A stretch of DNA of 59,843 bases, from contig JAJRTS010000085.1 of the NCBI GenBank assembly GCA_024278175.1, forward strand, positions 1 through 59,843. The letters are read 5' to 3'. Each line of letters starts with the position of its first letter. The first letter of the stretch is position 1. Position numbers and translations under genes: made by a program. The stretch is from Gemmatimonadales bacterium. Its GTDB lineage: Bacteria; Gemmatimonadota; Glassbacteria; GWA2-58-10. Positions 47,823 to 56,883 of this stretch are shown in pieces. The notes beneath the pieces are model-generated. The model saw nothing but the letters and a program-made list of their open reading frames with translations, ran no database searches and was not told the origin of the DNA.

Positions 47823-48515
47823 ATGTGCAAATCCTTCCAACCAGCCGTCTATTTATCTCTTTTGCTGGCCGTGCTGGCCTGCGGCAGCGGCGATTCGGCC
47901 ACTCCAGACCTGGCTCCCACCACAACCGTGGTGGAAATTGCCGATTACATGGGCGAGAAACTAACCAGCACAACCGGGATGCGTGAGAACTCGATCAAAG
48001 GTCCGCAGGTTGTCGATATTGATTCGTGGCGGCTTAAAGTGGACGGACTGGTGGACACGCCCCGCGAGTTCACTTACGAAGAGTTGCTGGCCCGCGAGGT
48101 GGTCAGGCGGGTTGTCTGGCTGCACTGTGTGGACGGATGGAGCGCCAGAATACTATGGGAGGGGTTCAGCCTGACAAAGCTGCTTGAGGAAGTGGGTGTA
48201 AAACTCCACGCCCGTCACGCGGTATTTTACGCGGAGGACGGCTACCAAAGTTTCCTGAGCCTTAACTATATCAAGGCCAACGACATAATCGCAGCCACAC
48301 ACGCCAACGGGAAACCACTGCGCGTGGACCGCGGTTTTCCGTTGCACGTAATCAGCCAGAGTAAGTACGGCTACAAGTGGTGCAAGTGGGTTACAAGAAT
48401 CGAACTTGTGGAAGATGCCTCCCTGGCCGGATTCTACGAGAACCAGGGTTACTCGCGCGGGGGAGATGTGGGTGACCACTACTACAACCCCGACGAGGGC
48501 AGGCTACAACCCTGA
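47823..48515 (+). CDS. Lipoprotein with molybdopterin-dependent oxidoreductase (SUOX/MsrP-like) domain
   Basis: A 230-residue protein. The N-terminus SLLLAVLAC (Cys20) is a lipobox, so it is likely exported by Sec and lipidated. The body is the sulfite-oxidase-type fold: WRLKVDGLVDTPREFTYEEL, then WLHCVDGWSARILWEGFSL, where Cys102 is the place of the molybdenum-ligating Cys, and HVISQSKYGYKWCKWVTRIEL. There is no Arg-Arg Tat signal, odd for an exported Mo-cofactor enzyme, which normally folds before export. No heme or membrane partner gene is adjacent. A GTG 3 codons upstream is another start; neither has a good ribosome site. Confidence 0.72.
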   Translation: MCKSFQPAVYLSLLLAVLACGSGDSATPDLAPTTTVVEIADYMGEKLTSTTGMRENSIKGPQVVDIDSWRLKVDGLVDTPREFTYEELLAREVVRRVVWLHCVDGWSARILWEGFSLTKLLEEVGVKLHARHAVFYAEDGYQSFLSLNYIKANDIIAATHANGKPLRVDRGFPLHVISQSKYGYKWCKWVTRIELVEDASLAGFYENQGYSRGGDVGDHYYNPDEGRLQP

Positions 48516-48533
48516 AAAAGGCTTTCCGGCCAC

Positions 48534-48812
48534 TCAGATCCACTGCTGCAGCGCGTCGATCAGCTTCTTTGCCTGATCGGGGCTGGAGATGTTGAATTTG
48601 CTCTGCTGACGGTACTCGTCGCTCACTTTGCGGTAACGGCGGATCGTGTAGCGGTCCTTGCTGAACGCTCCCTTGCCGTTTTCCCACTGCTGGTAACGGA
48701 ATATCACCGTGGACCAGGCACCCTTGGAGAGCACAATCTTGTCCAGTTCCTTGACCAGCACCTGCCCGTCTTCTTCATATTGAATTGTCACGTCGTTGAT
48801 ATCGCCTGCCAT
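48534..48812 (-). CDS. Small conserved hypothetical protein, 92 residues
   Basis: A 92-residue soluble protein, starting MAGDINDVTIQYEEDGQVLV and containing KGAWSTVIFRYQQWE, RYTIRRYRK and a C-terminal helix with SSPDQAKKLIDALQQWI. It looks like a small beta-sheet domain with a closing helix. The pattern YQQWENGKG with KDRYTIRRYRK resembles conserved small proteins of unknown function. The ATG follows AAGGAG. It converges on the preceding oxidoreductase gene. Confidence 0.65.
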   Translation of the reverse strand: MAGDINDVTIQYEEDGQVLVKELDKIVLSKGAWSTVIFRYQQWENGKGAFSKDRYTIRRYRKVSDEYRQQSKFNISSPDQAKKLIDALQQWI

Positions 48813-48907
48813 CTCCGCTGCTCCTTAGTGGATAAATCGTGATCAGATACATTCGCCGTCTTGGAGCTATAGCTTAATCGTCCCGCCTCATTTTTTCAAC
48901 CCTGCCG

Positions 48908-50281
48908 TTAAACCCCACCTGTCACCCGTTTTTTCAGCGCGGCGACATCAGTAAGCCCCTCGTCCAACTGAATTCGGTAAGCCTCCTCCAGCAAACGGCC
49001 CAGCTCCGGCCCCGGGGACACAACGTCCAGCAGGTGACGGCCCAGCAGCACGGGCCGCTCAGGCGCGTTTTCCACGTTGCTGCCCAGCGTCATCCGCTCA
49101 AACCAGCCGATCATCCCGCTGTCGCCCGCCAGCGGAAAATCCCCCTCCGGGTTGGTGCCGCGCCGGTCCGCGCGGGCCAGGGCGATCAGCAGTTCCAGGT
49201 CGGCCTCGGGGTGAAGTTTGGCCGCCAGGCGCTTGAACGCACTTTGCGAGGACTTTTGCTGATAAAACTGAAGCGGCTTCATATGGTGTGCCATTAATTT
49301 TATCGCACCCCTGCGCAGGCTTTCCCTTCCCACCAGCCTGCGCAGCACCTCTCCGGCTCTCTCCGCCCCAAGCCTGTCGTGACCGGGAGTCCTGATCCGT
49401 CCCTTTCTGACCGTAGCCGTTTCCGGCTTGGCGACATCATGCAGCAGCGCCGCCCAGAGCAGCATCAGGTCGCGCCCCTTGTCCCCCGTGCGTAAACCGG
49501 CGGCCGCATCCACAACCTGCAGCGTGTGCGTCCAGACGTCTCCCTCCGGATGCCACTGCGGGTCCTGTGCCGCGCCCTTGAGAGCCGCCAGTTCCGGCAG
49601 CACCTCCGGCAGCCGCCCCGTGGAATCGATCCACCGCAGCCCCAGGCTCGGTCTGCGGGAGCACAGCCACATCTTCTCGAACTCCTGTTCGATCCGCTCC
49701 CTGCTCACGCCGCCGAGATCCATCTCGCTGCCGGTTCTGTGCAGAGTATCGTCAGGATCCATCTCGAAACGGGCCGTGAACTGCATCACCCTGTAGAAGC
49801 GCAACGGGTCCTGCACGAACAACCCGGGGTCGGGTGTGCGAAGAACCCGCTGCTCCATGTCCCGGCGGCCCTCCCAGGGGTCGATCAGCTCGCCGGTGAG
49901 CACGTCGCGAAGCATGGCGTTCATCGTCAGGTCGCGGCGGCGCGAGGCCTCGCGGAAGCTCAGCTCCGGACTCACCGTCACCACGGGGTGACGGCCGCTG
50001 CTGTCGCGGCGGGGAACCGACCATTCCACCCCCAGCCCATCGAGCATCAGTACCCCGAAACGCTTGCCCACCAGCCGCACCCTGCCGTACCCGCCCAGCA
50101 GACGCTGCAACTCCTCCAGCGGCAGGCCGTAGACCTCCACGTCCACGTCCTTGGGAGGACGCCCCAGCAACTCGTCGCGCACAACTCCGCCCACGTACAT
50201 CGCCCGCCCGCCAAGTTTTTTTATCCCGGCACAGATTTCCTCCACACGCCGGCGAAGTCTTTTGTCCGTTATCGTATCCAT
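48908..50281 (-). CDS. tRNA nucleotidyltransferase (CCA-adding enzyme or poly(A) polymerase family) with HD domain
   Basis: A 457-residue protein. The nucleotidyltransferase head has GGVVRDELLGRPPKDVDVEV with the D45-x-D47 metal pair, and then SRRRDLTMNAM, RTPDPGLFVQDPLR (family class II). A central HD domain carries LWAALLHDVAKP and GHDRLGAERAGEVL, typical of E. coli-type CCA enzymes. It repairs or builds the tRNA 3' end. The ATG at 50281 is chosen; no good ribosome site precedes it, and a TTG 9 codons earlier is possible. Confidence 0.88.
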   Translation of the reverse strand: MDTITDKRLRRRVEEICAGIKKLGGRAMYVGGVVRDELLGRPPKDVDVEVYGLPLEELQRLLGGYGRVRLVGKRFGVLMLDGLGVEWSVPRRDSSGRHPVVTVSPELSFREASRRRDLTMNAMLRDVLTGELIDPWEGRRDMEQRVLRTPDPGLFVQDPLRFYRVMQFTARFEMDPDDTLHRTGSEMDLGGVSRERIEQEFEKMWLCSRRPSLGLRWIDSTGRLPEVLPELAALKGAAQDPQWHPEGDVWTHTLQVVDAAAGLRTGDKGRDLMLLWAALLHDVAKPETATVRKGRIRTPGHDRLGAERAGEVLRRLVGRESLRRGAIKLMAHHMKPLQFYQQKSSQSAFKRLAAKLHPEADLELLIALARADRRGTNPEGDFPLAGDSGMIGWFERMTLGSNVENAPERPVLLGRHLLDVVSPGPELGRLLEEAYRIQLDEGLTDVAALKKRVTGGV

Positions 50282-50622
50282 GTCGTTAAAATAGCCGTTT
50301 CGCCGCAAATGAAAAGGGACGCGCCATCAGGCGTGCCCCCCATCAGAGTTATAGTTGCACACTATTACTATTCGAGACCTTTGATTTAATCAAAGAATTG
50401 AAAGAATAGTGAGAGGGAGAGACAAAACCTTTTAAAAAAGGTTCTTTTCTCTCTCCCTCACACTCCCCCTAACTTTTTCTAAAACTTTTTACCAAGGGGT
50501 ATATCTTTAATCAGATCATATAGTTACATACCAACAGACCTGAGTTTTATTTTGATACATCAAAATGAGTGATCTGAAAAACTTCCTCATCACAATTCAG
50601 TCGTCCAATTTTTCAAAGGTCT
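50282..50622. other. Non-coding gap between fetB-like gene and the tRNA nucleotidyltransferase gene
   Basis: 341 bases on the upstream side of the nucleotidyltransferase gene and the downstream side of the fetB-like gene. It holds a GC-rich weak hairpin at 50316-50339 and a longer A/T-rich-looped hairpin at 50410-50462, then AT-rich sequence to 50622. I see no gene. Confidence 0.5.
50410..50462. repeat. Imperfect hairpin with purine/pyrimidine arms
   Basis: GTGAGAGGGAGAGA on one arm pairs imperfectly with TCTCTCCCTCAC on the other, and AAAACCTTTT pairs with AAAAGGTTCTTTT inside. It lies between the fetB-like stop (50623) and the nucleotidyltransferase start; it could end the exporter operon on the minus strand, though the U run is not clean. 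Confidence 0.4.
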
Positions 50623-51414
50623 CTATTCGAACAGGTCCTGTTTCAGCAGCTGATACTCGTCGAAAAAGCGCCGCCGCTCCAGGAACAGAACCAGGAAACT
50701 GGCAAACGCCACCGAACCCAGAATAGCCATCATGATCACAATCTGGTAGCGGATCGCATCGATCGGGTCTACGCCACCGAGGATCTGTCCGGTCATCATA
50801 CCGGGAATAAAGACCAGGCCGATCCCGCTCATCGAGCTCAGCGTGGGGATCAGGCTGGCCCGGAAAGCGGAGCGCAGGATTTCCCGGGTCGCCTCCGCGC
50901 CGGTGGCTCCGTGGGCCAGGTGCGTCTCGACAATCTTGCGGTTATCCTTCACACCGGCGTAGAACCTCTCCAGGGCCAGCGCGCAACCGCTCATCGAGTT
51001 GCCCAGCACCATCCCGGCCAGCGGGATGAAATAGCGCGGCGCGTACCAGGGGTCCACTCTGACCACCGCCAGCACCAGGAACGCGGACACACTGCCCGCC
51101 CCGGCCAGCAACGCCAGCGCCAGAATGGAAGTCAGCCCGCCGAGCGCGACACCGGCACGGGCGACTATCGTGCGGGCGGCGAAAAACACCATCGTCACGA
51201 ACACGCCGATTGTCACGTACCAGATATGCAGCTCGAACAGATACTCCAGCACAAACCCGATGGCCAGCAGTTGGAGGCTCATGCGAACTATCGAAACTGC
51301 CAGGTCGCGGCCCAGTTTCAGCCGGTTGGACCAGACTATCAGCCAGACCGGCAACGCCAGCGCGTAGGCGGCCAGCAGGCCGACGAGCGTGATATCGTAA
51401 AAGCGGGGACTCAT
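50623..51414 (-). CDS. fetB: Membrane subunit of iron-efflux-type ABC exporter (FetB/UPF0014)
   Basis: A 263-residue polytopic membrane protein. About seven hydrophobic segments; family motifs are SIVRMSLQLLAIGFVLEYLF, PLAGMVLGNSMSGCALALERF and SGIGLVFIPGMMTGQILGGVDP. In E. coli FetA-FetB exports iron under stress; other members act on other substrates. Its ATG overlaps the fetA-like stop by 4 bases (ATGA), so the two are translated together. Confidence 0.85.
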   Translation of the reverse strand: MSPRFYDITLVGLLAAYALALPVWLIVWSNRLKLGRDLAVSIVRMSLQLLAIGFVLEYLFELHIWYVTIGVFVTMVFFAARTIVARAGVALGGLTSILALALLAGAGSVSAFLVLAVVRVDPWYAPRYFIPLAGMVLGNSMSGCALALERFYAGVKDNRKIVETHLAHGATGAEATREILRSAFRASLIPTLSSMSGIGLVFIPGMMTGQILGGVDPIDAIRYQIVIMMAILGSVAFASFLVLFLERRRFFDEYQLLKQDLFE

Positions 51415-52106
51415 TGTCCGTTCTCCAGAAAAGCGCGTAGCTCATCGGCCCGCACGCCCCGGCGCGAGGCCAGCACGCGGCCCCGGCCCAGCAGAATCTG
51501 GCGCCGGCAGCGTTCCACCAGCGAGGGACTGTGGGTAGCAACGATAATTGTCAGTTCGGGAAAGGAGTTGGCCAGGTTGTCGAACAGATTTTCGGCCGTG
51601 AGTAGATCGAGCGCGCTGGTAGGCTCATCGAGCAGGATAGCCTCCGGCCTCAAAGCCAGCGCCCGCGCTACCGCCACCCGCTGTTTTTCGCCGCCGGAGA
51701 GGGAAGTGGAGGACGTATCAAGCATATCTCCATCGAGTCCCACCGCCTCCAGCAGAGAAGCGAGCTCGTCGCGGTCCGGGGCCTGCCGACCTTCGGCGCT
51801 GGCATAGCCGTAGGGCAGCGTCAGGTTATCGAGCACGCTCCCGTCCCAGAGCAGCGGCTCCTGATGCACCATCGGCAGAGCGCGCCGGATGGCGGTCACT
51901 TCGTGCGCGGCCGGCTGGCGGCCGTTAACAAGGACACTGCCGGCGTCCGGGCGCTGCAAAAGACACAGCAGCCGCAGCAGGGTGGACTTGCCCGATCCGC
52001 TCCGCCCGACAATGGCGGTACGGCTGCTCCGTGTCAGCTCAAGGTTCACGCCATCAAGCACCACGGCGCCGCCGAGCGACACAGACACGTCCTGAAGTTT
52101 CAGCAT
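51411..52106 (-). CDS. fetA: ATP-binding subunit of FetAB-like ABC exporter
   Basis: A 231-residue ABC ATPase. Walker A is GRSGSGKST, signature LSGGEKQRVAVARAL, Walker B ILLDEPTSALD, with an H-loop at ATHSP. The short length and lack of a membrane domain match FetA. The ATG at 52106 (GAGGA upstream) follows the first strand; the longer frame adds 6 residues. Its end overlaps the fetB-like start. The gene before it on the same strand (52169) codes for a K+-channel protein 62 bases away. Confidence 0.85.
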   Translation of the reverse strand: MLKLQDVSVSLGGAVVLDGVNLELTRSSRTAIVGRSGSGKSTLLRLLCLLQRPDAGSVLVNGRQPAAHEVTAIRRALPMVHQEPLLWDGSVLDNLTLPYGYASAEGRQAPDRDELASLLEAVGLDGDMLDTSSTSLSGGEKQRVAVARALALRPEAILLDEPTSALDLLTAENLFDNLANSFPELTIIVATHSPSLVERCRRQILLGRGRVLASRRGVRADELRAFLENGQ

Positions 52107-52168
52107 CGAATCCTCACCGCGCAACCCTCTCTCAATAACTATTCAAAACCGATATCCGGCAACGGTTT

Positions 52169-53893
52169 CTATTTGCCGTTCAGCAGATTGGCCATGCGCA
52201 GCTTGCGATTCAGATCAACCTTGCCGCAAAAAATCAGCGTGTCGCCGTGCTGCAACGGCTCGGCGCCATCGGGGATGAAATAGCACTGCTTGTCCCTGCA
52301 CAGGGCGATCGTGGTAATGGAGTATTGCTCCTCAAGCTCAGCCCGCGTGCCGGTTCCATTGATAAAGACCTGGTCCAGGCGGTAATTCTGCATCAGCATA
52401 TCCTGCAGCACGCGGTTGGCGAACTGGTTGGTCACTTCCCGCAGCATCCGTCCGGAACCCACTCTGCCCACGAACACCGGCACCGCACCCATGCGTCGGT
52501 AGTGGAACTCCATGTCCTCGTCCACGGCCCGGATTATCCGGATCAGTTTGTGGCCGATAAAATCCAGGCCGAGCGAAAAATTCTTTTCGTCCTCGGGTGT
52601 ACAGACCGCTACTCCATCGAACTCATTGACATCGAACTCGCCACTGAGGGCGTCACCAACAATATACTCGATCCGCTCATCCCCTAACCGCTTACGCATT
52701 GAATTGGCCTTTTCCTCACTGGGCTCGATCACCACCGAGTGACGCAAGGTGGCGTCCAGTTCCGCTACCACCGTACCGCCGATCATTCCTCCGCCCACCA
52801 CCAGGTATTTGTCATTGTTCAGCGGCAGTGCGGAACTTTCCAGGTGTCCGAGTTTCATAATTGCGCTCGATGGATCCCTGAAACCAATCACCACCTGCTC
52901 ACCGCCCGGCGCGCAATTTCTGCCGAATACCATCCGTCCGTCCTCAAGCGCCGCCAGCGGAGCGTAGGGCCCGCAGGAGTCCAGCTCATCGTAGGGGATA
53001 CTCCTGAAATCCAGCAGCGCCGCTTCGGGAAAGAGAAACTTGTCCAGGAACTCGGTAACCTGGGGACGGATCATGCAGGAAACCATCTTCAGCCCGCCGC
53101 TGAAATGGGGCGAGATCGGCTCTACGCCAAGCTTGCGAAACCGTGGAGCAGAGGCGGTATCCCCGCTGAAACTGCTGATAATTCTCACCCGCTTCTCCAA
53201 CATCGCAGCCAGCAGGATATTTTTCTCATCCTTGCGGTAGAGCAGGTAAGCTCCCGAGGCTTCATCAGGACGCAACTGATCAACAGTCTCGGCCTTGGTC
53301 GGCTTGGCCATGATATAATTCAGCCCCGGGTACTCTGTTTTGAATTCCTTGAGCATCTTCCCATCCTCGCTGACCAGGAATACCTGGTTGCGCCTGATCA
53401 GCCCCTCGATAATCTTGTTGATCAGCTCGCGATCATCGCCGAAAATCAAAAAATGCCCCTGGGCCTGATCGAGCACTTTCTCCATCTCACGAACTATTTT
53501 AAGGTTATAAACTTCCTCGACAACAACGCGCGCGTAAACATGGGCGCTCAGCACGATAAAGCGGGTTATCAGGAATGAGCCGATCAGGATGATCATCAAG
53601 CGGATAACCGGGCCGGTGACAAACCCATCGTCCGTGTAGCCGATTGTCGAAAACGTTATCCAGATGAAATAGAAGCATTCTACCAGCGTACGGTCGTTAC
53701 CCTGGATGTGTTCGATCAGATAAAGCCCGAGCCCGAAAGAAACGATCATGATTCCGATCGAGAGCAGAAAAACGATAAAAACGCGGGCGCTTTCGATAAT
53801 CTGAGCGCGCTCGTGCCAGAGCAGGTCCCGCACATAATTTCTGACCCGGCTCTGAAAGGACTTGCCGCTCGATTTTTTTTCTTTCGATTTCAT
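52169..53893 (-). CDS. Ion-channel/RCK (TrkA-N) protein with altered selectivity filter
   Basis: A 574-residue membrane protein. The pore module has two membrane helices (about 36-65 and 95-120) and a pore loop FYFIWITFSTIGYTDDGF; the filter reads T83-I84-G85-Y86-T87, where the usual last Gly is Thr. Two RCK/TrkA-N-type Rossmann domains follow (about 145-260, 360-490; DKYLVVGGGMIGG) with a TrkA-C-like end (LFFCGKVDL-type, here TLIFCGKVDLN). Such proteins gate K+ flow by ligand binding. The ATG follows AGGTGG. The 274 bases to the next gene (53894-54167) hold nothing I recognise. Confidence 0.78.
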   Translation of the reverse strand: MKSKEKKSSGKSFQSRVRNYVRDLLWHERAQIIESARVFIVFLLSIGIMIVSFGLGLYLIEHIQGNDRTLVECFYFIWITFSTIGYTDDGFVTGPVIRLMIILIGSFLITRFIVLSAHVYARVVVEEVYNLKIVREMEKVLDQAQGHFLIFGDDRELINKIIEGLIRRNQVFLVSEDGKMLKEFKTEYPGLNYIMAKPTKAETVDQLRPDEASGAYLLYRKDEKNILLAAMLEKRVRIISSFSGDTASAPRFRKLGVEPISPHFSGGLKMVSCMIRPQVTEFLDKFLFPEAALLDFRSIPYDELDSCGPYAPLAALEDGRMVFGRNCAPGGEQVVIGFRDPSSAIMKLGHLESSALPLNNDKYLVVGGGMIGGTVVAELDATLRHSVVIEPSEEKANSMRKRLGDERIEYIVGDALSGEFDVNEFDGVAVCTPEDEKNFSLGLDFIGHKLIRIIRAVDEDMEFHYRRMGAVPVFVGRVGSGRMLREVTNQFANRVLQDMLMQNYRLDQVFINGTGTRAELEEQYSITTIALCRDKQCYFIPDGAEPLQHGDTLIFCGKVDLNRKLRMANLLNGK

Positions 53894-54167
53894 GGGTTGG
53901 CCACCTGGCTACTTAGCCCGCATTATTCATAAGAATATCGCCTCATTTTAATAACTTTTGCCAATGAAGCGAGTTAACACTGAAATATTTTGTCCTGTGA
54001 AGACGGGTTTTATTTTATTGCTAAAGAAAAACAAGCCGGCGATATTTTACCTTCGGCTCGCCCGCTTTGTCCGATTAGCTGCGTTATCAGTGGATTGCGG
54101 TACGTAAGTACAGCGGCACCACTGCCTCCTTGCTCTCGAACAAATCAGGCTTCGTGAATTACCCGGG

Positions 54168-55127
54168 CTATGTTTTTATAGCTGCGAAAAAGGCCGACAA
54201 ATCCACGTTGCCGCCGCTGATTATTACGCCCACTCTCAGAGAGCCGCCCCCATGCTCCGGAAGACGGCGCTGGAGCAGCGGAGCCAGTGAAACCGCTCCG
54301 CTAGGCTCAACCACGGTCTTCATCCGCTCCCATAAAAAACGCATCGCGTCCAATATTTCCGCCTCTGCCACCAGCACGATATCATCCACCCGGCTGGAGA
54401 TTACCGCGAATGTTTTCTCTCCCAGCGAGGTCCTCAGCCCATCGGCTATCGTGTGGGGATCGGTCTGCGATATCAGCCTGCCGGAGCGCAGGGACCTCCA
54501 GGCGTCGTCGGCTCCGGCCGGCTCCACGCCCCAGACCACTGCCTGCGGACAGAGCTGTTTTACGCTGACCGCCGTGCCCGAGAGCAATCCTCCCCCACCC
54601 ACCGGAGCCAGCACCATGTCCAGCTCCCCCGCTTCCTCAATCAACTCCTTGGCCGCGGTTCCCGCCCCAGCCATCACCCGCTCGTCGTTGTAGGGATGTA
54701 CAAGGGACAGCCCCTCGCGCTCAACCAATTCATCGGCGGCACTCTCTCGCGCCTGTAGTGTATTGCGGCAGAGCACCACCTTCGCGCCGTAGCCCCGCAC
54801 CGCCTCGATCTTGACCTGGTTACCGCCCCGGGGCATCACGATCACCGCGCGCACACCGGTCTCACGGGCGGCCAGCGCCAGGGCCTGGGCGTGATTGCCG
54901 CTGCTGTGGGTCACAACTCCCGCCCGCCGCTGCTGATCCGAGAGCAGGCTCAACGCGTTGAAAGCTCCACGAAACTTGAACGCACCGGCACGCTGGTAGT
55001 TTTCGCACTTGAGAAAAACTCTCGCACCGCAGATGCTGTCGAGAGTGCGCGAGGTCAGTACCGGAGTTCGGTTGGCGGCGTCCTTTATCCGGTTGGCTGC
55101 CGCGCTGATGTCCTGGAAGCAAATCAA
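54168..55127 (-). CDS. Threonine/serine ammonia-lyase (catabolic threonine dehydratase type)
   Basis: A 319-residue PLP fold-type II enzyme making 2-oxobutyrate or pyruvate and ammonia from Thr or Ser. The PLP Lys is K51 in GAFKFRGA; SSGNHAQALA and the Gly-rich PVGGGGLLSGTA phosphate loop follow. It lacks the C-terminal ACT/regulatory domain of biosynthetic IlvA, so it resembles catabolic TdcB or serine racemase. The start is TTG 55127 with AGGAG ten bases upstream; the longer frame back to 55370 overlaps the next gene and reads as non-coding. It is divergent from an APC amino-acid permease, a fitting partner. Confidence 0.85.
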   Translation of the reverse strand: MICFQDISAAANRIKDAANRTPVLTSRTLDSICGARVFLKCENYQRAGAFKFRGAFNALSLLSDQQRRAGVVTHSSGNHAQALALAARETGVRAVIVMPRGGNQVKIEAVRGYGAKVVLCRNTLQARESAADELVEREGLSLVHPYNDERVMAGAGTAAKELIEEAGELDMVLAPVGGGGLLSGTAVSVKQLCPQAVVWGVEPAGADDAWRSLRSGRLISQTDPHTIADGLRTSLGEKTFAVISSRVDDIVLVAEAEILDAMRFLWERMKTVVEPSGAVSLAPLLQRRLPEHGGGSLRVGVIISGGNVDLSAFFAAIKT

Positions 55128-55356
55128 GCTGACAGTGCTCCTGTGTTGGCTGGTTAGCTCCCCGCCGGCAGCGAATCCCGCGGGAGTATGATGGCAAAAA
55201 CTGCTGATATTGTACACCAAGGCCGCCGGAATGTAAATATCCTTCTCCGGCGCATCGGCAGCTTTTACTTGCCCCGGCAGGCGAGGCGGGTTAATATTTT
55301 CCCGTTCCGGAATCTTTGGCGGCAACACAAAGCACAGCCACGTCCAGGAGGCAGCA

Positions 55357-56766
55357 TTGACTGAAAACACCGTAGCTCAACCGCAGGACGACTCTCTAAG
55401 CTCGTACGGCTACAAGCAGGAATTCAAGCGCGTGCTTAAGCTCAGGCACCTGGTGACCTATGGCCTGGCTTACGTCACACCCACGGCCCCGTTCCCGATG
55501 CTGGGTATCGTGGCGATAGTAACAGCCGGCCACCTGGCCAGCACCTACGTGGTAGCGTTTATCGCCCTGTTTTTCACCGCCACCAGCTACGCCAAGATGG
55601 CCTACCGCCATCCGCTTTCCGGCTCGGCATACTCATACAGTTACCGGGCGATCCACCCTCATGCCGGATTCGTGGTCGGCTGGGCGCTGTTCCTGACCTA
55701 CCTGCTGGTGCCGTTGCTGAGCGTTATCGCCGCGCGCGACCTGTGCGTGCAGATCAGCCAGTCGGTGTCCTGGCTGCCCGAGATTCCATCCTGGGTCTGG
55801 ATTGTCAGTTTTGTCGTATTTATGACCGGCATCAATTTTTTCGGCATCCAGGTTACCGCCAGCGCCAACACGATCATGACCGCGGCGATGATTCTGGCGG
55901 CGATTCTTTTTGTCGTTTTTGCAATTATCGCGCTGGTCAACGGCGAGGGCGCGGCCACACTGCTTTCCACCAAGCCGTTCTACAACCCCGACACGTTCCA
56001 GTTTACGCTGATCATGTCCGGGGCCTCGATAGCTGTTTTCAGCTTCGTGGGCTTCGACGGGGTCTCGACACTGGCCGAGGAAGTGGAAAACCCGCGGGTC
56101 AATATCGGCCGGGCCACTATCCTGGTGGCGGTTCTCTGCGCGGTTATTTTCGTGCTGGTGGCTTACCTGTCCCAGTTGGTATGGCCCGACTACAGCGGGC
56201 TGCCGCGTGATGTGAGCGCGGTGCTGCTGATCAGCCAGCGGATCGGCGGCACGTTCTTCTACTACTTCGTGTTCGCGATCATGATCGTGGCCGGGCTCAG
56301 TTGCGCCCTGGCCAGCCAGACAGCCGCCGCGCGGCTGATGTACGGTATGGGCCGCGACGGGGTGCTGCCGCGCAAGTTCTTCAGCTATCTCAGCCCCAGG
56401 AAAAAGATCCCCGCCTACAACCTGCTGCTGATCGGCCTGGTCAGCCTGCTGCTGGCGTTCCTGCTCAATTTCGAACGTGCGGCTGAAGTGCTCAACTACG
56501 GCGCGTTCCTCGGCTTTTTCGCCGTCAACCTGTGCGTGCTGTTCGAGTATGTTATCCGCAAACGCCCGGAGAATTTTGGGATATACGAACTGTGGCGTTA
56601 TTTCCTGATGCCCGTACTGGGAATGCTCGTGATCGGCGGGATTTTCCTCAGCCTCAACCCGGCCGTGCTCAAATACGTCTCGTACTGGATGCTGTTCGGG
56701 ATCACTTACTACGGGATTATCACCAAAGGCTTCCGCAAGGTTGTGAAAATGAAGCTGGAGGAATAA
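55357..56766 (+). CDS. APC-superfamily amino acid permease
   Basis: A 469-residue membrane transporter with about 12 hydrophobic segments. Motifs: VTYGLAYVTPTAPFPMLGIV near residue 35, AMAYRHPLSGSAYSYSYRAI-type region near 80-100, and FSFVGFDGVSTLAEEVENP near residue 230, all typical of APC permeases. Imports an amino acid, possibly Ser or Thr given the divergent ammonia-lyase. The start is TTG with AGGAGG upstream. It ends just before a terminator. Confidence 0.85.
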   Translation: MTENTVAQPQDDSLSSYGYKQEFKRVLKLRHLVTYGLAYVTPTAPFPMLGIVAIVTAGHLASTYVVAFIALFFTATSYAKMAYRHPLSGSAYSYSYRAIHPHAGFVVGWALFLTYLLVPLLSVIAARDLCVQISQSVSWLPEIPSWVWIVSFVVFMTGINFFGIQVTASANTIMTAAMILAAILFVVFAIIALVNGEGAATLLSTKPFYNPDTFQFTLIMSGASIAVFSFVGFDGVSTLAEEVENPRVNIGRATILVAVLCAVIFVLVAYLSQLVWPDYSGLPRDVSAVLLISQRIGGTFFYYFVFAIMIVAGLSCALASQTAAARLMYGMGRDGVLPRKFFSYLSPRKKIPAYNLLLIGLVSLLLAFLLNFERAAEVLNYGAFLGFFAVNLCVLFEYVIRKRPENFGIYELWRYFLMPVLGMLVIGGIFLSLNPAVLKYVSYWMLFGITYYGIITKGFRKVVKMKLEE

Positions 56767-56785
56767 CAGTTTTGCCACTGGCGAG

Positions 56786-56823
56786 ATGCCATCCGGGTAT
56801 GATGCCCGGGTGGCATTTTTATT
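56786..56823 (+). terminator. Intrinsic terminator after the permease gene
   Basis: ATGCCATCCGGG pairs with CCCGGGTGGCAT (one mismatch) around TATGATG, followed by TTTTTATTG. It lies 20 bases after the permease stop codon and before the mntP gene. Confidence 0.8.
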
Positions 56824-56883
56824 GTTGCCGTTTTTTATTCCAGCGATTGCTGGGAAACAATATTGGAAGCGGAGATTCCCCCG

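Noticed and set aside
47704-47973. 89-codon minus-strand frame
   Set aside because: Overlaps the lipoprotein signal of the Mo-cofactor protein in antisense and has no ribosome site.
50316-50339. Small GC-rich hairpin as terminator or riboswitch
   Set aside because: Contains a mismatch and a wobble pair and no U run; too weak to call.
56767-56883. yybP-ykoY manganese riboswitch before mntP
   Set aside because: The leader after the terminator is only about 60 bases and shows no matching stem pattern.
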